NCBI GenBank assembly: GCA_016281355.1 | Contig: JAEEIL010000026.1 | Coordinates: 51,627 to 115,626 of the forward strand | Direction of reading: 5' to 3' | DNA from: Elusimicrobiaceae bacterium | GTDB lineage: Bacteria; Elusimicrobiota; Elusimicrobia; Elusimicrobiales; Elusimicrobiaceae | Length of the DNA: 64,000 bases | In this document: positions 16,800-25,084 of the stretch, piece by piece | Numbering within the stretch: position 1 is the first letter of the stretch | Layout of the letters: every line of letters starts with the position of its first letter | Notes under the pieces: generated by a model | Database searches by the model: none | Told to the model about the DNA's origin: nothing | What the model saw: only the letters and a program-made list of their open reading frames with translations | Program-made: the position numbers and the translations under genes

Positions 16800-18062
16800 A
16801 TGGATCAATTTATTATTAATGGTGGCAGAAAATTAAAAGGAACAGTGGAAATCGGCGGATCAAAAAATGCCGCATTGCCGATATTAATCGCAACACTTTT
16901 AACGGACGAGAAATGTGTAATAAAACGCGTCCCCAAACTCCGCGATATAAACACAACAATAAAAATTTTGGAAGCACTCGGTAAAAAAGTTACTTTTGAA
17001 AACGGCACTTGCACAATAACGAAACAAACTGCTTTAAAAGTAAAACTGCCTTATGATTTAGTTAAACAAATGCGCGCAAGTTTTTGGGTTGCAGGCCCAC
17101 TCCTTGCCCGTAAAAAACACGCGGAAATCGCTTTACCCGGCGGTTGCGCTATCGGCGTAAGACCGGTTGATATACATTTAAAAGGTTTTAAAAAACTCGG
17201 TGCAAAAGTAATTTTAAATGAGGGTAATATCGTATTAAAAGCAAAAAAACTTGCACCGACAAAAATTATTTTAAGTTTCCCAAGTGTTGGTGCAACACAA
17301 AATCTTTTAATGTGCGCCTGCTTAATTAAAGGTAAAACAGTTTTTGAAAATATTGCGCGTGAGCCTGAAGTTTTTGACCTTATAAATGCCCTTAAATCTA
17401 TGGGCGCAAAAATTTGTATGGACCAGCAAGGCCGCGTGATTGTTGAAGGCGTAGATAAATTAAAAGGTATGAAACATAGTGTTTGCGCGGACCGCATACA
17501 AACAGGTACTTTCTTAATTGCAGGGGCAATAACAGGCGGGGAAATTACCGTCAAAAATTGTGTGCCGGAAGATAATGAAATTTTGCTTGAATATTTACAG
17601 GAAGCCGGCGCAAAAATTACAACCGGCAAAGATTGGGTAAAAATAAAAGCCCCTAAAACAATCAAACCCGTAAATATTAAAACTGCGCCATATCCCGGTT
17701 TTGCGACAGATTTACAGGCCCCTTGGCTTGCTTTAATGACCTTGGCAAAAGGCAATACCGAAGTAAGCGAAGATATTTTTGAAAACCGCTTTATGCATGC
17801 GCCGGAACTTGTTAGGATGGGCGCCAATATCATTATTGAAAAAAATGTTGCAAAAGTTACCGGTGTTGCGAAACTTACGCCGGCAACAGTTATGTCCTCA
17901 GATTTACGCGGCGGTGCGGCTTTGGTTTTGGCAGCTTTGGCTGCAAAAGGGCAAAGTTGCGTTGAGCGTGTTTATCATATTGACCGCGGTTATGAAGAAT
18001 TTGAGCAAAAATTAACTGCACTCGGTGCAAAAATTAAACGTTATAACCCCGTACAAATTTAA
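16800..18062 (+). CDS. murA: UDP-N-acetylglucosamine 1-carboxyvinyltransferase
   Basis: 420 residues from the ATG at 16800, which has AAGGAG upstream; an earlier in-frame start would translate the hairpins. The N-terminus has GGRKLKGTVEIGGSKNAALP. The catalytic Cys (C116) is in PGGCAIGVRPVDIHLKG, so the enzyme should be fosfomycin-sensitive, as is usual for this family. EPSP-synthase fold, normal length. It transfers enolpyruvate to UDP-GlcNAc, the first committed step of peptidoglycan synthesis. folC follows at one base distance. Confidence 0.96.
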   Translation: MDQFIINGGRKLKGTVEIGGSKNAALPILIATLLTDEKCVIKRVPKLRDINTTIKILEALGKKVTFENGTCTITKQTALKVKLPYDLVKQMRASFWVAGPLLARKKHAEIALPGGCAIGVRPVDIHLKGFKKLGAKVILNEGNIVLKAKKLAPTKIILSFPSVGATQNLLMCACLIKGKTVFENIAREPEVFDLINALKSMGAKICMDQQGRVIVEGVDKLKGMKHSVCADRIQTGTFLIAGAITGGEITVKNCVPEDNEILLEYLQEAGAKITTGKDWVKIKAPKTIKPVNIKTAPYPGFATDLQAPWLALMTLAKGNTEVSEDIFENRFMHAPELVRMGANIIIEKNVAKVTGVAKLTPATVMSSDLRGGAALVLAALAAKGQSCVERVYHIDRGYEEFEQKLTALGAKIKRYNPVQI

Positions 18063-18063
18063 T

Positions 18064-19179
18064 ATGAATTTCAAACAAGCCCTTGATATTCTTGAAGCGC
18101 GCGGGCATGGAAATAAAAAAAATAATTTGACGGAAGTCAAAGAAACCGCCGCCGCACTCGGGCTAAAAAATTTGGCTTATAAAACCGTGCATGTAAGCGG
18201 AACTAACGGTAAAGGAACAGTTTGTTTTTTACTTGCTGAAAACTTAAAATTAAACGGTTTAAAAACAGGTTTGTTTACTTCGCCACATATTACCGATATT
18301 TGCGAGCGCGTGCAAATTAACGGCAAAAAAATAAGTAAAAAAGATTTTGCTTTATACCTCTCAAAAGTCCTAAAAAAAGAAACTGAAAAACTTAAATTTT
18401 TTGAACTTTTAACTTTGCTTGCTTTGCTTTATTTTAAAGATAAAAAAGTTGATTTTGCCGTCATAGAATGCGGTATCGGTGCACGTAAAGACAGCACAAA
18501 TATTATTAAACCTTGTTTGAGTATAATCACGTCCGTATCTTTAGAACATACGCAAATTTTAGGCAGCACTTTAAAACAAATTGCTTATGAAAAAGCGGGA
18601 GTAATTAAACCGAAAACATCTTGCATAACAGGCGTTTTACCGAAGGTAGCACTAAAAGAAATTAAAACTGTTTCCGTAAAAAATAAAGCACCGCTTTTTG
18701 TTATAAAAAAAGCAAAAACCAAACTTGAGGAAAACCAAAATATTGTTTTAAGTGCTTTAAGTATTTTAGGCCTTAAAAAGAAAACTTTAAAATTAAATTT
18801 ATCCTGCCGTTTTGAAGTACTTAAAAGAGGGGAAAAATATATTATTAAAGACGGCGCACATAACCCCGAAGCCATTAAAGAACTTATAAGAACTTACAAA
18901 AATTCACCTTATTATAATAAGGAAAACACTTTAATTTTTGCCTGCTCTAAAGATAAAGATTATAAAGCCATGGCTAAAATTTTAAAACCGATTTTTAAAA
19001 ATATAGTTGTAACCGAGGCCAGTAAAAATGCAGTTCCCGCCGAAGAACTTAAGAAATATTTCTCGCGTGCGCAAGTTTCCGCAAACCCAAAAGTCATAAA
19101 TTTAAAAAAATTATCCGGCAATATCTTAATTTGCGGCAGTTTTTATTTGTGCAGCAAGTTTAAAAATATTATAATCTAG
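18064..19179 (+). CDS. folC: Folylpolyglutamate synthase / dihydrofolate synthase
   Basis: 371 residues from the ATG at 18064, two bases after the murA stop. It is a Mur-ligase-family protein with the P-loop VSGTNGKGTV, then TSPHITDICERVQING, VIECGIGARKDSTN and SLEHTQILG. The C-terminal domain has KDGAHNPEAIKE, but at ~370 residues it is shorter than the usual ~420. It adds glutamate to folates, and perhaps to dihydropteroate. Whether it has one or both activities cannot be read here. Very Lys-rich, as many genes in this window are. Confidence 0.9.
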   Translation: MNFKQALDILEARGHGNKKNNLTEVKETAAALGLKNLAYKTVHVSGTNGKGTVCFLLAENLKLNGLKTGLFTSPHITDICERVQINGKKISKKDFALYLSKVLKKETEKLKFFELLTLLALLYFKDKKVDFAVIECGIGARKDSTNIIKPCLSIITSVSLEHTQILGSTLKQIAYEKAGVIKPKTSCITGVLPKVALKEIKTVSVKNKAPLFVIKKAKTKLEENQNIVLSALSILGLKKKTLKLNLSCRFEVLKRGEKYIIKDGAHNPEAIKELIRTYKNSPYYNKENTLIFACSKDKDYKAMAKILKPIFKNIVVTEASKNAVPAEELKKYFSRAQVSANPKVINLKKLSGNILICGSFYLCSKFKNIII

Positions 19180-19196
19180 GTATATAGGAGGATGTT

Positions 19197-19691
19197 ATGG
19201 CAGATTTTTCTTTTGATGTCGTATCCAAAGTAGATTTAAATATTGTTGAAGAAGCAATTAATATAGCTAAAAAAGAAGTTTCCAACCGCTATGATTTTAA
19301 GGACGCAAACCCTACACTTGAATTGCTTTCTAAGGAAAATAAATTAAAACTTTCCTGTAAAGATGAATATAAAGTTAAGGCACTTTATGATATTTTGCTT
19401 ACACGCCTTTCAAAACGCGGTATTGCTTTAAAGAATTTTATTCCGCAAAAAATAGAATCCGGCCTTGGCGGAAGTGCAAAGCAAGAAGTAAAAATCCAGC
19501 AAGGTATTCCGGCCGATAAAGCCAAAGAAATTGTAAAAATTATTAAGGAAAGTAAACTGAAAGTCAACGCCAGTATTCAAGGCGAACAACTCCGTGTTTC
19601 AAGTGCTTCAAAAGATGCCTTGCAAAATACCATTGCACTTTTAAGAGGCAAAGATTTCGGCCTTGAACTTCAATTTACAAATTATAGGTAG
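19197..19691 (+). CDS. yajQ: YajQ-family nucleotide-binding protein
   Basis: 164 residues, full length. MADFSFDVVSKVDLNIVEEA, SNRYDFKD and the C-terminal RVSSASKDALQ stretch are typical of YajQ, a two-domain RNA-binding-like fold. Homologues in Xanthomonas bind cyclic di-GMP (established for the family); function here is not established. A strong AGGAGG site precedes the ATG. Part of the murA-folC-yajQ-TPR set. Confidence 0.93.
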   Translation: MADFSFDVVSKVDLNIVEEAINIAKKEVSNRYDFKDANPTLELLSKENKLKLSCKDEYKVKALYDILLTRLSKRGIALKNFIPQKIESGLGGSAKQEVKIQQGIPADKAKEIVKIIKESKLKVNASIQGEQLRVSSASKDALQNTIALLRGKDFGLELQFTNYR

Positions 19692-19694
19692 AAT

Positions 19695-21014
19695 ATGAAA
19701 AGAATTATAGTAATAGCAGTATTTTTATCTTGTTTAGCACCGCTTTTTGCGCAAAGTGCTGAAAAGGAACTTGAATTTTATAGAGATTCAATCAACACCG
19801 CAGATAAAAAACAATTATCTGCAATTGAGTGGGACTTAAATTCCTGGCTTGAGCGTAATTATTCATTACCTTCAGCCCCTGAGGCTATGCTTTATAAAGC
19901 AAAAGTCGAGTATTTAAATAGACAATACACCCCCGCTTATTTGACACTCTTAAAATATACTTATGAATTCCCTACAAAAAAATTACCCAAAGATTTAGTA
20001 AATAAAATCGTGGCGGAATTCCCGAACAAACAGCAAATTGAGCTTATGCAAGCACTTACAACTAAGAATTTGCCCCAAGCAACGGAAGATCGCTTAAATA
20101 TGTTTTTTACCTCCGCAAACAAATTAGGCCTTAAAGATTCACAAGAGCATTTACTTAAAGATTATTCCATGTTTTTTGCCCGTTTCCCGGGGTATGAAAA
20201 TAAGGATAAAATTGAACTTTTATTAGGTGATTCCTATAGAAATAACGGGGAATATTTAGCAGCCTTGTCAAAGTATGATAAAGTGTGGAAAATTTACCCT
20301 TCAACCAAATATAAAGCGGCTTCCCTTCGCATGAAAGGCGATATTTATGCAAGCGAACTTAAAGATTATGAGAAGGCTAAAAATTATTATAGCCAGGTTT
20401 TGAAAGATTTCCCGAATTCTGTGGAAATACCTACTACTCATAAACACCTGGCTTTGCTTGAAGCCAGCGAAAAGAATTATGATTCCGCTATAGAAAATGC
20501 CCAAAACGCCTATACGGGTTATTTAAAAGACGGTCAAAAACTTGAAGCCTATAATGCTTTAATGTTCAAAGCCGAAGTGCAGGAAAAGAACTTAAAGAAT
20601 TATAATTCTGCGGTGGAAACTTTAAAAGCTGCAGCGGAACTTATGCCCGCTGATGAACAATATTATGTCGAAGCTAAACAAAGAGAAGCACAAATCCAAG
20701 CCAAGAAATTGAAAGATAATTATGCCGAAAGGGATGTTTGGGAAGAGATTGCCGTTCACTTTCCTAACACAGAAAACGGTGTTGAAGCATTGTACCGTTC
20801 AGCTGAATTAACGGAAAAGTTCGGCGAGATCGAAAAGGCAAAGGACAAATACAATAAAGTTATTTTAAACCGTCCGCAAAGCAAAATGGCAGTTAAAGCA
20901 CAAAAAAGTATAAATTCATTAGATAAAGCTGTTGCCAAAGCTAAACTTAAAGCGGAAAAAAAGGCCAAACAAGTACAAACAGCAGCCAAATTGCCTGAAA
21001 AATCTGCCCAATAA
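19695..21014 (+). CDS. Exported TPR-repeat protein
   Basis: 439 residues with a signal peptide (MKRIIVIAVFLSCLAPLFAQ). No lipobox. From ~150 on it is a chain of tetratricopeptide-like helices (for example GEYLAALSKYDKVWKIYPST, YEKAKNYYSQVLKDFPN), ending in a Lys/Ala-rich coil. It resembles the periplasmic TPR scaffolds of the BamD/YbgF kind but is longer and not lipidated; no firm family. It starts three bases after yajQ and ends at a strong terminator, so it closes that operon. Confidence 0.75.
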   Translation: MKRIIVIAVFLSCLAPLFAQSAEKELEFYRDSINTADKKQLSAIEWDLNSWLERNYSLPSAPEAMLYKAKVEYLNRQYTPAYLTLLKYTYEFPTKKLPKDLVNKIVAEFPNKQQIELMQALTTKNLPQATEDRLNMFFTSANKLGLKDSQEHLLKDYSMFFARFPGYENKDKIELLLGDSYRNNGEYLAALSKYDKVWKIYPSTKYKAASLRMKGDIYASELKDYEKAKNYYSQVLKDFPNSVEIPTTHKHLALLEASEKNYDSAIENAQNAYTGYLKDGQKLEAYNALMFKAEVQEKNLKNYNSAVETLKAAAELMPADEQYYVEAKQREAQIQAKKLKDNYAERDVWEEIAVHFPNTENGVEALYRSAELTEKFGEIEKAKDKYNKVILNRPQSKMAVKAQKSINSLDKAVAKAKLKAEKKAKQVQTAAKLPEKSAQ

Positions 21015-21042
21015 TCAACTGTCAGGACATATATTAAACTAT

Positions 21043-21068
21043 AAACCCCCGTATATTTACGGGGGTTT
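21043..21068. terminator. Bidirectional terminator between the TPR gene and tRNA-Ala
   Basis: Stem AAACCCCCGTA / TACGGGGGTTT with a four-base loop. It serves the TPR operon on the plus strand and the tRNA on the minus strand. Confidence 0.85.
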
Positions 21069-21080
21069 ATTATAAATTTG

Positions 21081-21153
21081 TGGACGTGATCGGGATCGAA
21101 CCGACGACCTCCTCGTTGCGAACGAGGCGCTCTCCCAACTGAGCTACACGCCC
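21081..21153 (-). tRNA. tRNA-Ala(CGC)
   Basis: 73 nt cloverleaf on the minus strand. The acceptor GGGCGTG/CACGTCC contains the G3:U70 pair that AlaRS needs. D-stem GCTC/GAGC, anticodon stem CCTCG/CGAGG, loop TTCGCAA with anticodon CGC (reads GCG), T-arm GTCGG-TTCGATC-CCGAT, discriminator A. CCA is not encoded. It stands alone between two protein genes. Confidence 0.95.
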
Positions 21154-21237
21154 GAATATATTTATATTATACCATATTGAGAGGAAGAGTAAATAAAGGC
21201 CAAATCCCATATTACCCAAAAAGTCTTTCAAAAATGT

Positions 21238-21243
21238 TAAAAT
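21238..21243 (+). promoter_or_regulatory. -10 box for thrC, leaderless spacing
   Basis: TAAAAT followed by ATATGT and the ATG at 21250. The same TAAAATATATGTATG string occurs before smpB on the other strand. Confidence 0.5.
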
Positions 21244-21249
21244 ATATGT

Positions 21250-22491
21250 ATGAAAAAGATATTGAACCTCCAATGCGCTATTTGCGGCAAGGAACATAAA
21301 ACACGTGAGTCAGACTATGTATGTACCGCTTGCGGTGGGCCGCTTGCCATAAATTACGACTATAAATTAATCAAAAAACGTTTTGATTATGATGTTCTTG
21401 AAAACAATCATTCATATAATATTTGGCGTTATTTAGATTTGCTACCTATTGATGACCATGATGAATTACCGCCGGTACAAGTCGGTTGGACACCACTTTA
21501 TAGGGCAGATGAACTCGCCGAAAAATTAGGCATACGTAAACTATTTATTAAAGATGAAGGCAGAAACCCAACAGGTTCAATTAAAGACCGCGGCAGTGCC
21601 GTGGCAGTCGCACGCGCTTTGGAAGTTGATGCAAAAGTTATTACGGACGCCTCAAGCGGGAATGCAAGTGACTCTCTTGCCTGTATTACCGCAGGTATAA
21701 ATTTAAACACCGTAATTTTTGCACCTAAAAATACACCGGAACCAAAGCTTGTTCAGCTTTATATTTACGGTGCAAATGTTATCAGAATTGATGGCACTTA
21801 CGACGACGCTTTTGAAATTTGCCGCAAAGCAACCGAGCGTTTTAATTGGTATAACCGTGCGGCAGGTTTTAATCCCTATGCAAGGGAAGGTAAAAAAACC
21901 TGTGCTTTTGAAATCTGTGAGCAACTTCAATGGGAAGCACCTGATAAAGTTTTAGTTGCCGTCGGTGACGGTACGATTTTAAGCGGTATGTGGCGCGGCT
22001 TTCAAGATTTTAATAAACTGGGTATTATTGACAAAATGCCGCAAATGGTTGCTGTTCAGGCTGAGGGTAGTTCCGCTGTAACGAAAGCGTGGTTTAACGA
22101 CGGTAAAATAGAGCCTGTTACAGCTAATACTATTGCCGACAGTATTTCCGTAAATGTTCCGCGCGATGGCTTTTTGGCCTTGCAGGCTTTAAAAGAATCA
22201 GAAGGCAGCGCGGTTACCGTAAGTGATGCAGAAATTATTGCCGCAATACCTGAACTTGCACGTGCTTCCAGCGTATTTGCAGAACCTGGCGGTGCGGCAG
22301 TTTATGCCGGGCTTAAAAAGATGGTTGAGCAAGGCGCAATTAAAAAGGATGAAACCGTTGCTATCGTAGTCGGGGGAAATGGCTTAAAAGATATTGATGC
22401 AGCGGCAAAATCTATTCAGATTTCACAAAATCTTGTTAAACCTGATTTAGATGAAATGATAAACTTGGGGTTATTACCGAAAGAAAATTAA
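21250..22491 (+). CDS. thrC: Threonine synthase
   Basis: 413 residues. An N-terminal zinc ribbon (CAICG ... CTACGG) precedes the PLP fold type II domain with the Schiff-base lysine in NPTGSIKDRGS and the phosphate-binding SSGNASDSLA. It converts O-phosphohomoserine to threonine. No other threonine gene is nearby. DUF4912 and GH57 genes follow in the same direction after 9 bp, which is metabolically unrelated. No ribosome site; see the leaderless promoter just upstream. Confidence 0.93.
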   Translation: MKKILNLQCAICGKEHKTRESDYVCTACGGPLAINYDYKLIKKRFDYDVLENNHSYNIWRYLDLLPIDDHDELPPVQVGWTPLYRADELAEKLGIRKLFIKDEGRNPTGSIKDRGSAVAVARALEVDAKVITDASSGNASDSLACITAGINLNTVIFAPKNTPEPKLVQLYIYGANVIRIDGTYDDAFEICRKATERFNWYNRAAGFNPYAREGKKTCAFEICEQLQWEAPDKVLVAVGDGTILSGMWRGFQDFNKLGIIDKMPQMVAVQAEGSSAVTKAWFNDGKIEPVTANTIADSISVNVPRDGFLALQALKESEGSAVTVSDAEIIAAIPELARASSVFAEPGGAAVYAGLKKMVEQGAIKKDETVAIVVGGNGLKDIDAAAKSIQISQNLVKPDLDEMINLGLLPKEN

Positions 22492-22500
22492 GGAGGAGTT

Positions 22501-23379
22501 ATGGACGAAAAATTATCGTCTGCAGCCGTAATAAAAATTGATACGGCAGCCGCGCGCGAAGCGCAATATGACTTGCCGCAAAGTTATGGCAAAACTGAAA
22601 GTTTTTTACTTCCTAAAGACCCAAATTGGATGTTCCTTTTTTGGGAAATCGTGAACGAAACTTTTGAACAAATCAAAGACAAAAAGGGGCAAAATGTCTT
22701 TGATAATGCACGCATGGTTATTCGCGTATATGATATAACCGATAAAGATTTTGACGGAACAAACGCAAATAGTTATTTTGATGTCCCCGTCGTATTAGAT
22801 GCAAGAAGTTGGTACTTGCAAGTACCTAGCGGGCGCACTTATATTTGTGATATCGGTGCTATTTTGCCTAATGGCGAATTTATTATTTTAACCCGTTCAA
22901 ACAAAACAACTGTACCGACGGGTCAAATCTCCAACATAATTGATGAAAAATGGATGATGGTTGAAGGCGAATATGAAAAGATTTTAAAAATGTCAGGTGC
23001 AGATATGTTCGGTACCGGCGCAAGCGAAAGGTTACAGCACATTTTTGCACAACGCTGGAAAGCCTTTGAAATAGGGCGTGACAGTAATCCGTCTTCACAT
23101 ATTTCTTCATGGGGTTCTCATACTTTACATAAACCGCAAACTGACGAAGATATTTGGCTTAAAGCCGCCTGTGAAATCATAATTTACGGTCAAGCAAGCA
23201 AAAATGCAGATGTCTATATTAAAGGGGAAAAGATTGACCTTAATGAAGACGGCGGTTTTTACTTCCGCTTTCCTTTAAATGCAGGGCAAAATGTTGATAT
23301 GCCTATTAAAGCCCAACACAAAACTAAAGAAGAAAAGCAAAGATTTATCACCATTCGCGCAAAACGCGAGGAGGCCTAA
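22501..23379 (+). CDS. DUF4912 protein
   Basis: 292 residues. The core LPKDPNWMFLFWEIVNE, then VIRVYDIT and SWYLQVPSGRTYICDIG, match DUF4912 proteins. The last ~70 residues (ADVYIKGEKIDLNEDGGFYFRFPL) form a beta-rich Ig-like piece. The biochemical role is unknown. In many bacteria the gene sits beside GH57 glucan enzymes, as here: it overlaps the GH57 start by one base (TAATG), so the two are translationally coupled and probably act in alpha-glucan metabolism. AAGGAGG precedes its ATG. No signal peptide. Confidence 0.85.
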   Translation: MDEKLSSAAVIKIDTAAAREAQYDLPQSYGKTESFLLPKDPNWMFLFWEIVNETFEQIKDKKGQNVFDNARMVIRVYDITDKDFDGTNANSYFDVPVVLDARSWYLQVPSGRTYICDIGAILPNGEFIILTRSNKTTVPTGQISNIIDEKWMMVEGEYEKILKMSGADMFGTGASERLQHIFAQRWKAFEIGRDSNPSSHISSWGSHTLHKPQTDEDIWLKAACEIIIYGQASKNADVYIKGEKIDLNEDGGFYFRFPLNAGQNVDMPIKAQHKTKEEKQRFITIRAKREEA

Positions 23380-24968
23380 TGGAACAGGAAAAGGGTTACC
23401 TCTCTTTAGTTTTGCATGCCCATTTGCCATTTATTCGCCACCCGGAATACCCCGATTTTCTTGAAGAAGATTGGTTTTTTGAAGCGATGGTGGAAACATA
23501 TTTACCGCTTTTAAATGTCTATGAAAATTTGACGGCACAAGGTGTTGATTTTAGGGTAACGATGTCACTTACCCCACCGCTTTGCGAAATGATGTCCGAT
23601 GAACTTCTTATTCAACGTTTTCGCCATTATTTAAACCAAAGAATTGAGTTATCTGAAAAAGAACTTGAGCGCACAAAAAATACGGAATTTGCTTATGTCG
23701 CAAAAATGTACCATGATAAATTCCACAGATACCGCGAACTTTTTGAAAATTATTATCACGGCCGCATTTTGGAGGGTTTTAAAAAATTCCAAAATATGGG
23801 TAAACTTGAAATCATTACTTGTTGTGCCACACACGGTTATTTGCCTTTGCAGGTGCAAGATCAAAGCATAAAAGCGCAAATTAAAATTGCGGCAAATAAT
23901 TATCGCAAACATTTTGGGCGTTCTCCGCGCGGTATTTGGCTTGCCGAGTGTGCCTATAATTATGGCGTAGATAAGTATTTAAAAGAAGAAGGCATAAGGT
24001 TTTTCTTTATGGAATCCCACGGCGTAATGCACGGTGTTCCGCGCCCCAAATATGGTATTTATGCACCGGTTTACACACCGCAAGGTGTTGCTGCTTTTGC
24101 GCGTGATATGGAATCTGCCCAACAGGTTTGGAGTGCCGAAAGCGGTTACCCCGGCGATCCCCGCTATCGTGAATTTTACCGCGATCTCGGTTATGACCTT
24201 GATTATGACTATGTTAAAAACTATTTGCATAGTGACGGTGTAAGAAGAAATATCGGCATGAAATATTATAAAATTACCGGAAAAGTTGCTTTAAACCAAA
24301 AGCAGCCTTATTATCCGAGTGATGCTTTGGATGTTGCCGCAAGCCATGCCGGGAACTTTATGTTCAACCGCCAAAAACAAGTTGAATATTTATCAAGTAT
24401 TATAACGGACCGCAAACCTTTGGTTGTTTCTATGTACGACGCTGAACTTTACGGCCATTGGTGGTATGAAGGTATAGATTTCTTGGAATTCTTATTCAAA
24501 AAAATCTATTATGACCAAAAAGATATCAAGTTAATTACACCTTTTGAATATCTTGAAAGATACCCTGTTAACCAAGTTGTGCAGCCTTCGCCATCTTCTT
24601 GGGGCGATAAAGGCTACAATGATGTCTGGCTTAACAGCGGGAATGATTGGATTTACCGCCATCTTATTAAAGCGGCCGAACGCATGATCGAACTTGCAAA
24701 CCGCTTTCCCAATGCAGGCGGCGTCTTAGGGCGTGCCTTAAACCAATGTGCAAGGGAACTTGTTTTAATGCAGTCATCAGACTGGGCATTTTTGATGACG
24801 GTGGGAACTGCAAAAGAGTATTCCACAAAGCGCACTAAAGACCATGTAAAACGCTTTACTGCGCTTTATGAGATGATTGTAGGCAACCGCATTGACGAGA
24901 ATTATCTGAAAGAGTTAGAGTGGAAGGACAATATCTTCCAAGATATTGACTACAACGTTTACAGGTAA
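23379..24968 (+). CDS. GH57 1,4-alpha-glucan branching enzyme
   Basis: 529 residues. GH57 opening motif LHAHLPFIRHPEYP, nucleophile E190 in GIWLAECAYN, acid/base D354 in MYDAELYGHWWYEG, and the C-terminal DUF1957 helical domain with SSDWAFLM. The motif set matches the GH57 branching enzymes of Thermus and Thermococcus, which put alpha-1,6 branches in glycogen. It is not the GH13 GlgB type. Together with pgm and glgP in this window it supports a glycogen cycle. Followed by a strong terminator. Confidence 0.9.
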   Translation: MEQEKGYLSLVLHAHLPFIRHPEYPDFLEEDWFFEAMVETYLPLLNVYENLTAQGVDFRVTMSLTPPLCEMMSDELLIQRFRHYLNQRIELSEKELERTKNTEFAYVAKMYHDKFHRYRELFENYYHGRILEGFKKFQNMGKLEIITCCATHGYLPLQVQDQSIKAQIKIAANNYRKHFGRSPRGIWLAECAYNYGVDKYLKEEGIRFFFMESHGVMHGVPRPKYGIYAPVYTPQGVAAFARDMESAQQVWSAESGYPGDPRYREFYRDLGYDLDYDYVKNYLHSDGVRRNIGMKYYKITGKVALNQKQPYYPSDALDVAASHAGNFMFNRQKQVEYLSSIITDRKPLVVSMYDAELYGHWWYEGIDFLEFLFKKIYYDQKDIKLITPFEYLERYPVNQVVQPSPSSWGDKGYNDVWLNSGNDWIYRHLIKAAERMIELANRFPNAGGVLGRALNQCARELVLMQSSDWAFLMTVGTAKEYSTKRTKDHVKRFTALYEMIVGNRIDENYLKELEWKDNIFQDIDYNVYR

Positions 24969-24987
24969 TTTCCTGTTCGCTTAATTT

Positions 24988-25025
24988 AAACCCCCTTGGC
25001 AAATAAGCTAAGGGGGGTTTGTTTT
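24988..25025 (+). terminator. Rho-independent terminator after the branching enzyme
   Basis: Stem AAACCCCCTTGGC / GCTAAGGGGGGTTT (one G-U pair) with a six-base loop, then GTTTT. Confidence 0.88.
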
Positions 25026-25084
25026 ACATAAAAATGTAAAAATAGTAAAATAAAAATATATGAAACATATAATTAGGAGATTTT

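Noticed and set aside
17051..17833. 260-residue ORF antisense to murA.
   Set aside because: murA is complete and conserved; no family features in the antisense product.
21081..21153. First reading of the anticodon loop as TTGCGAA would give a tRNA with Arg anticodon GCG but Ala identity G3:U70.
   Set aside because: That was the plus-strand string. The correct minus-strand loop is TTCGCAA, anticodon CGC, an ordinary tRNA-Ala.
21070..21297. 75-residue reverse ORF with VAQLGERLVRNEEVVGS.
   Set aside because: This is the well-known false translation of a tRNA gene, here tRNA-Ala.
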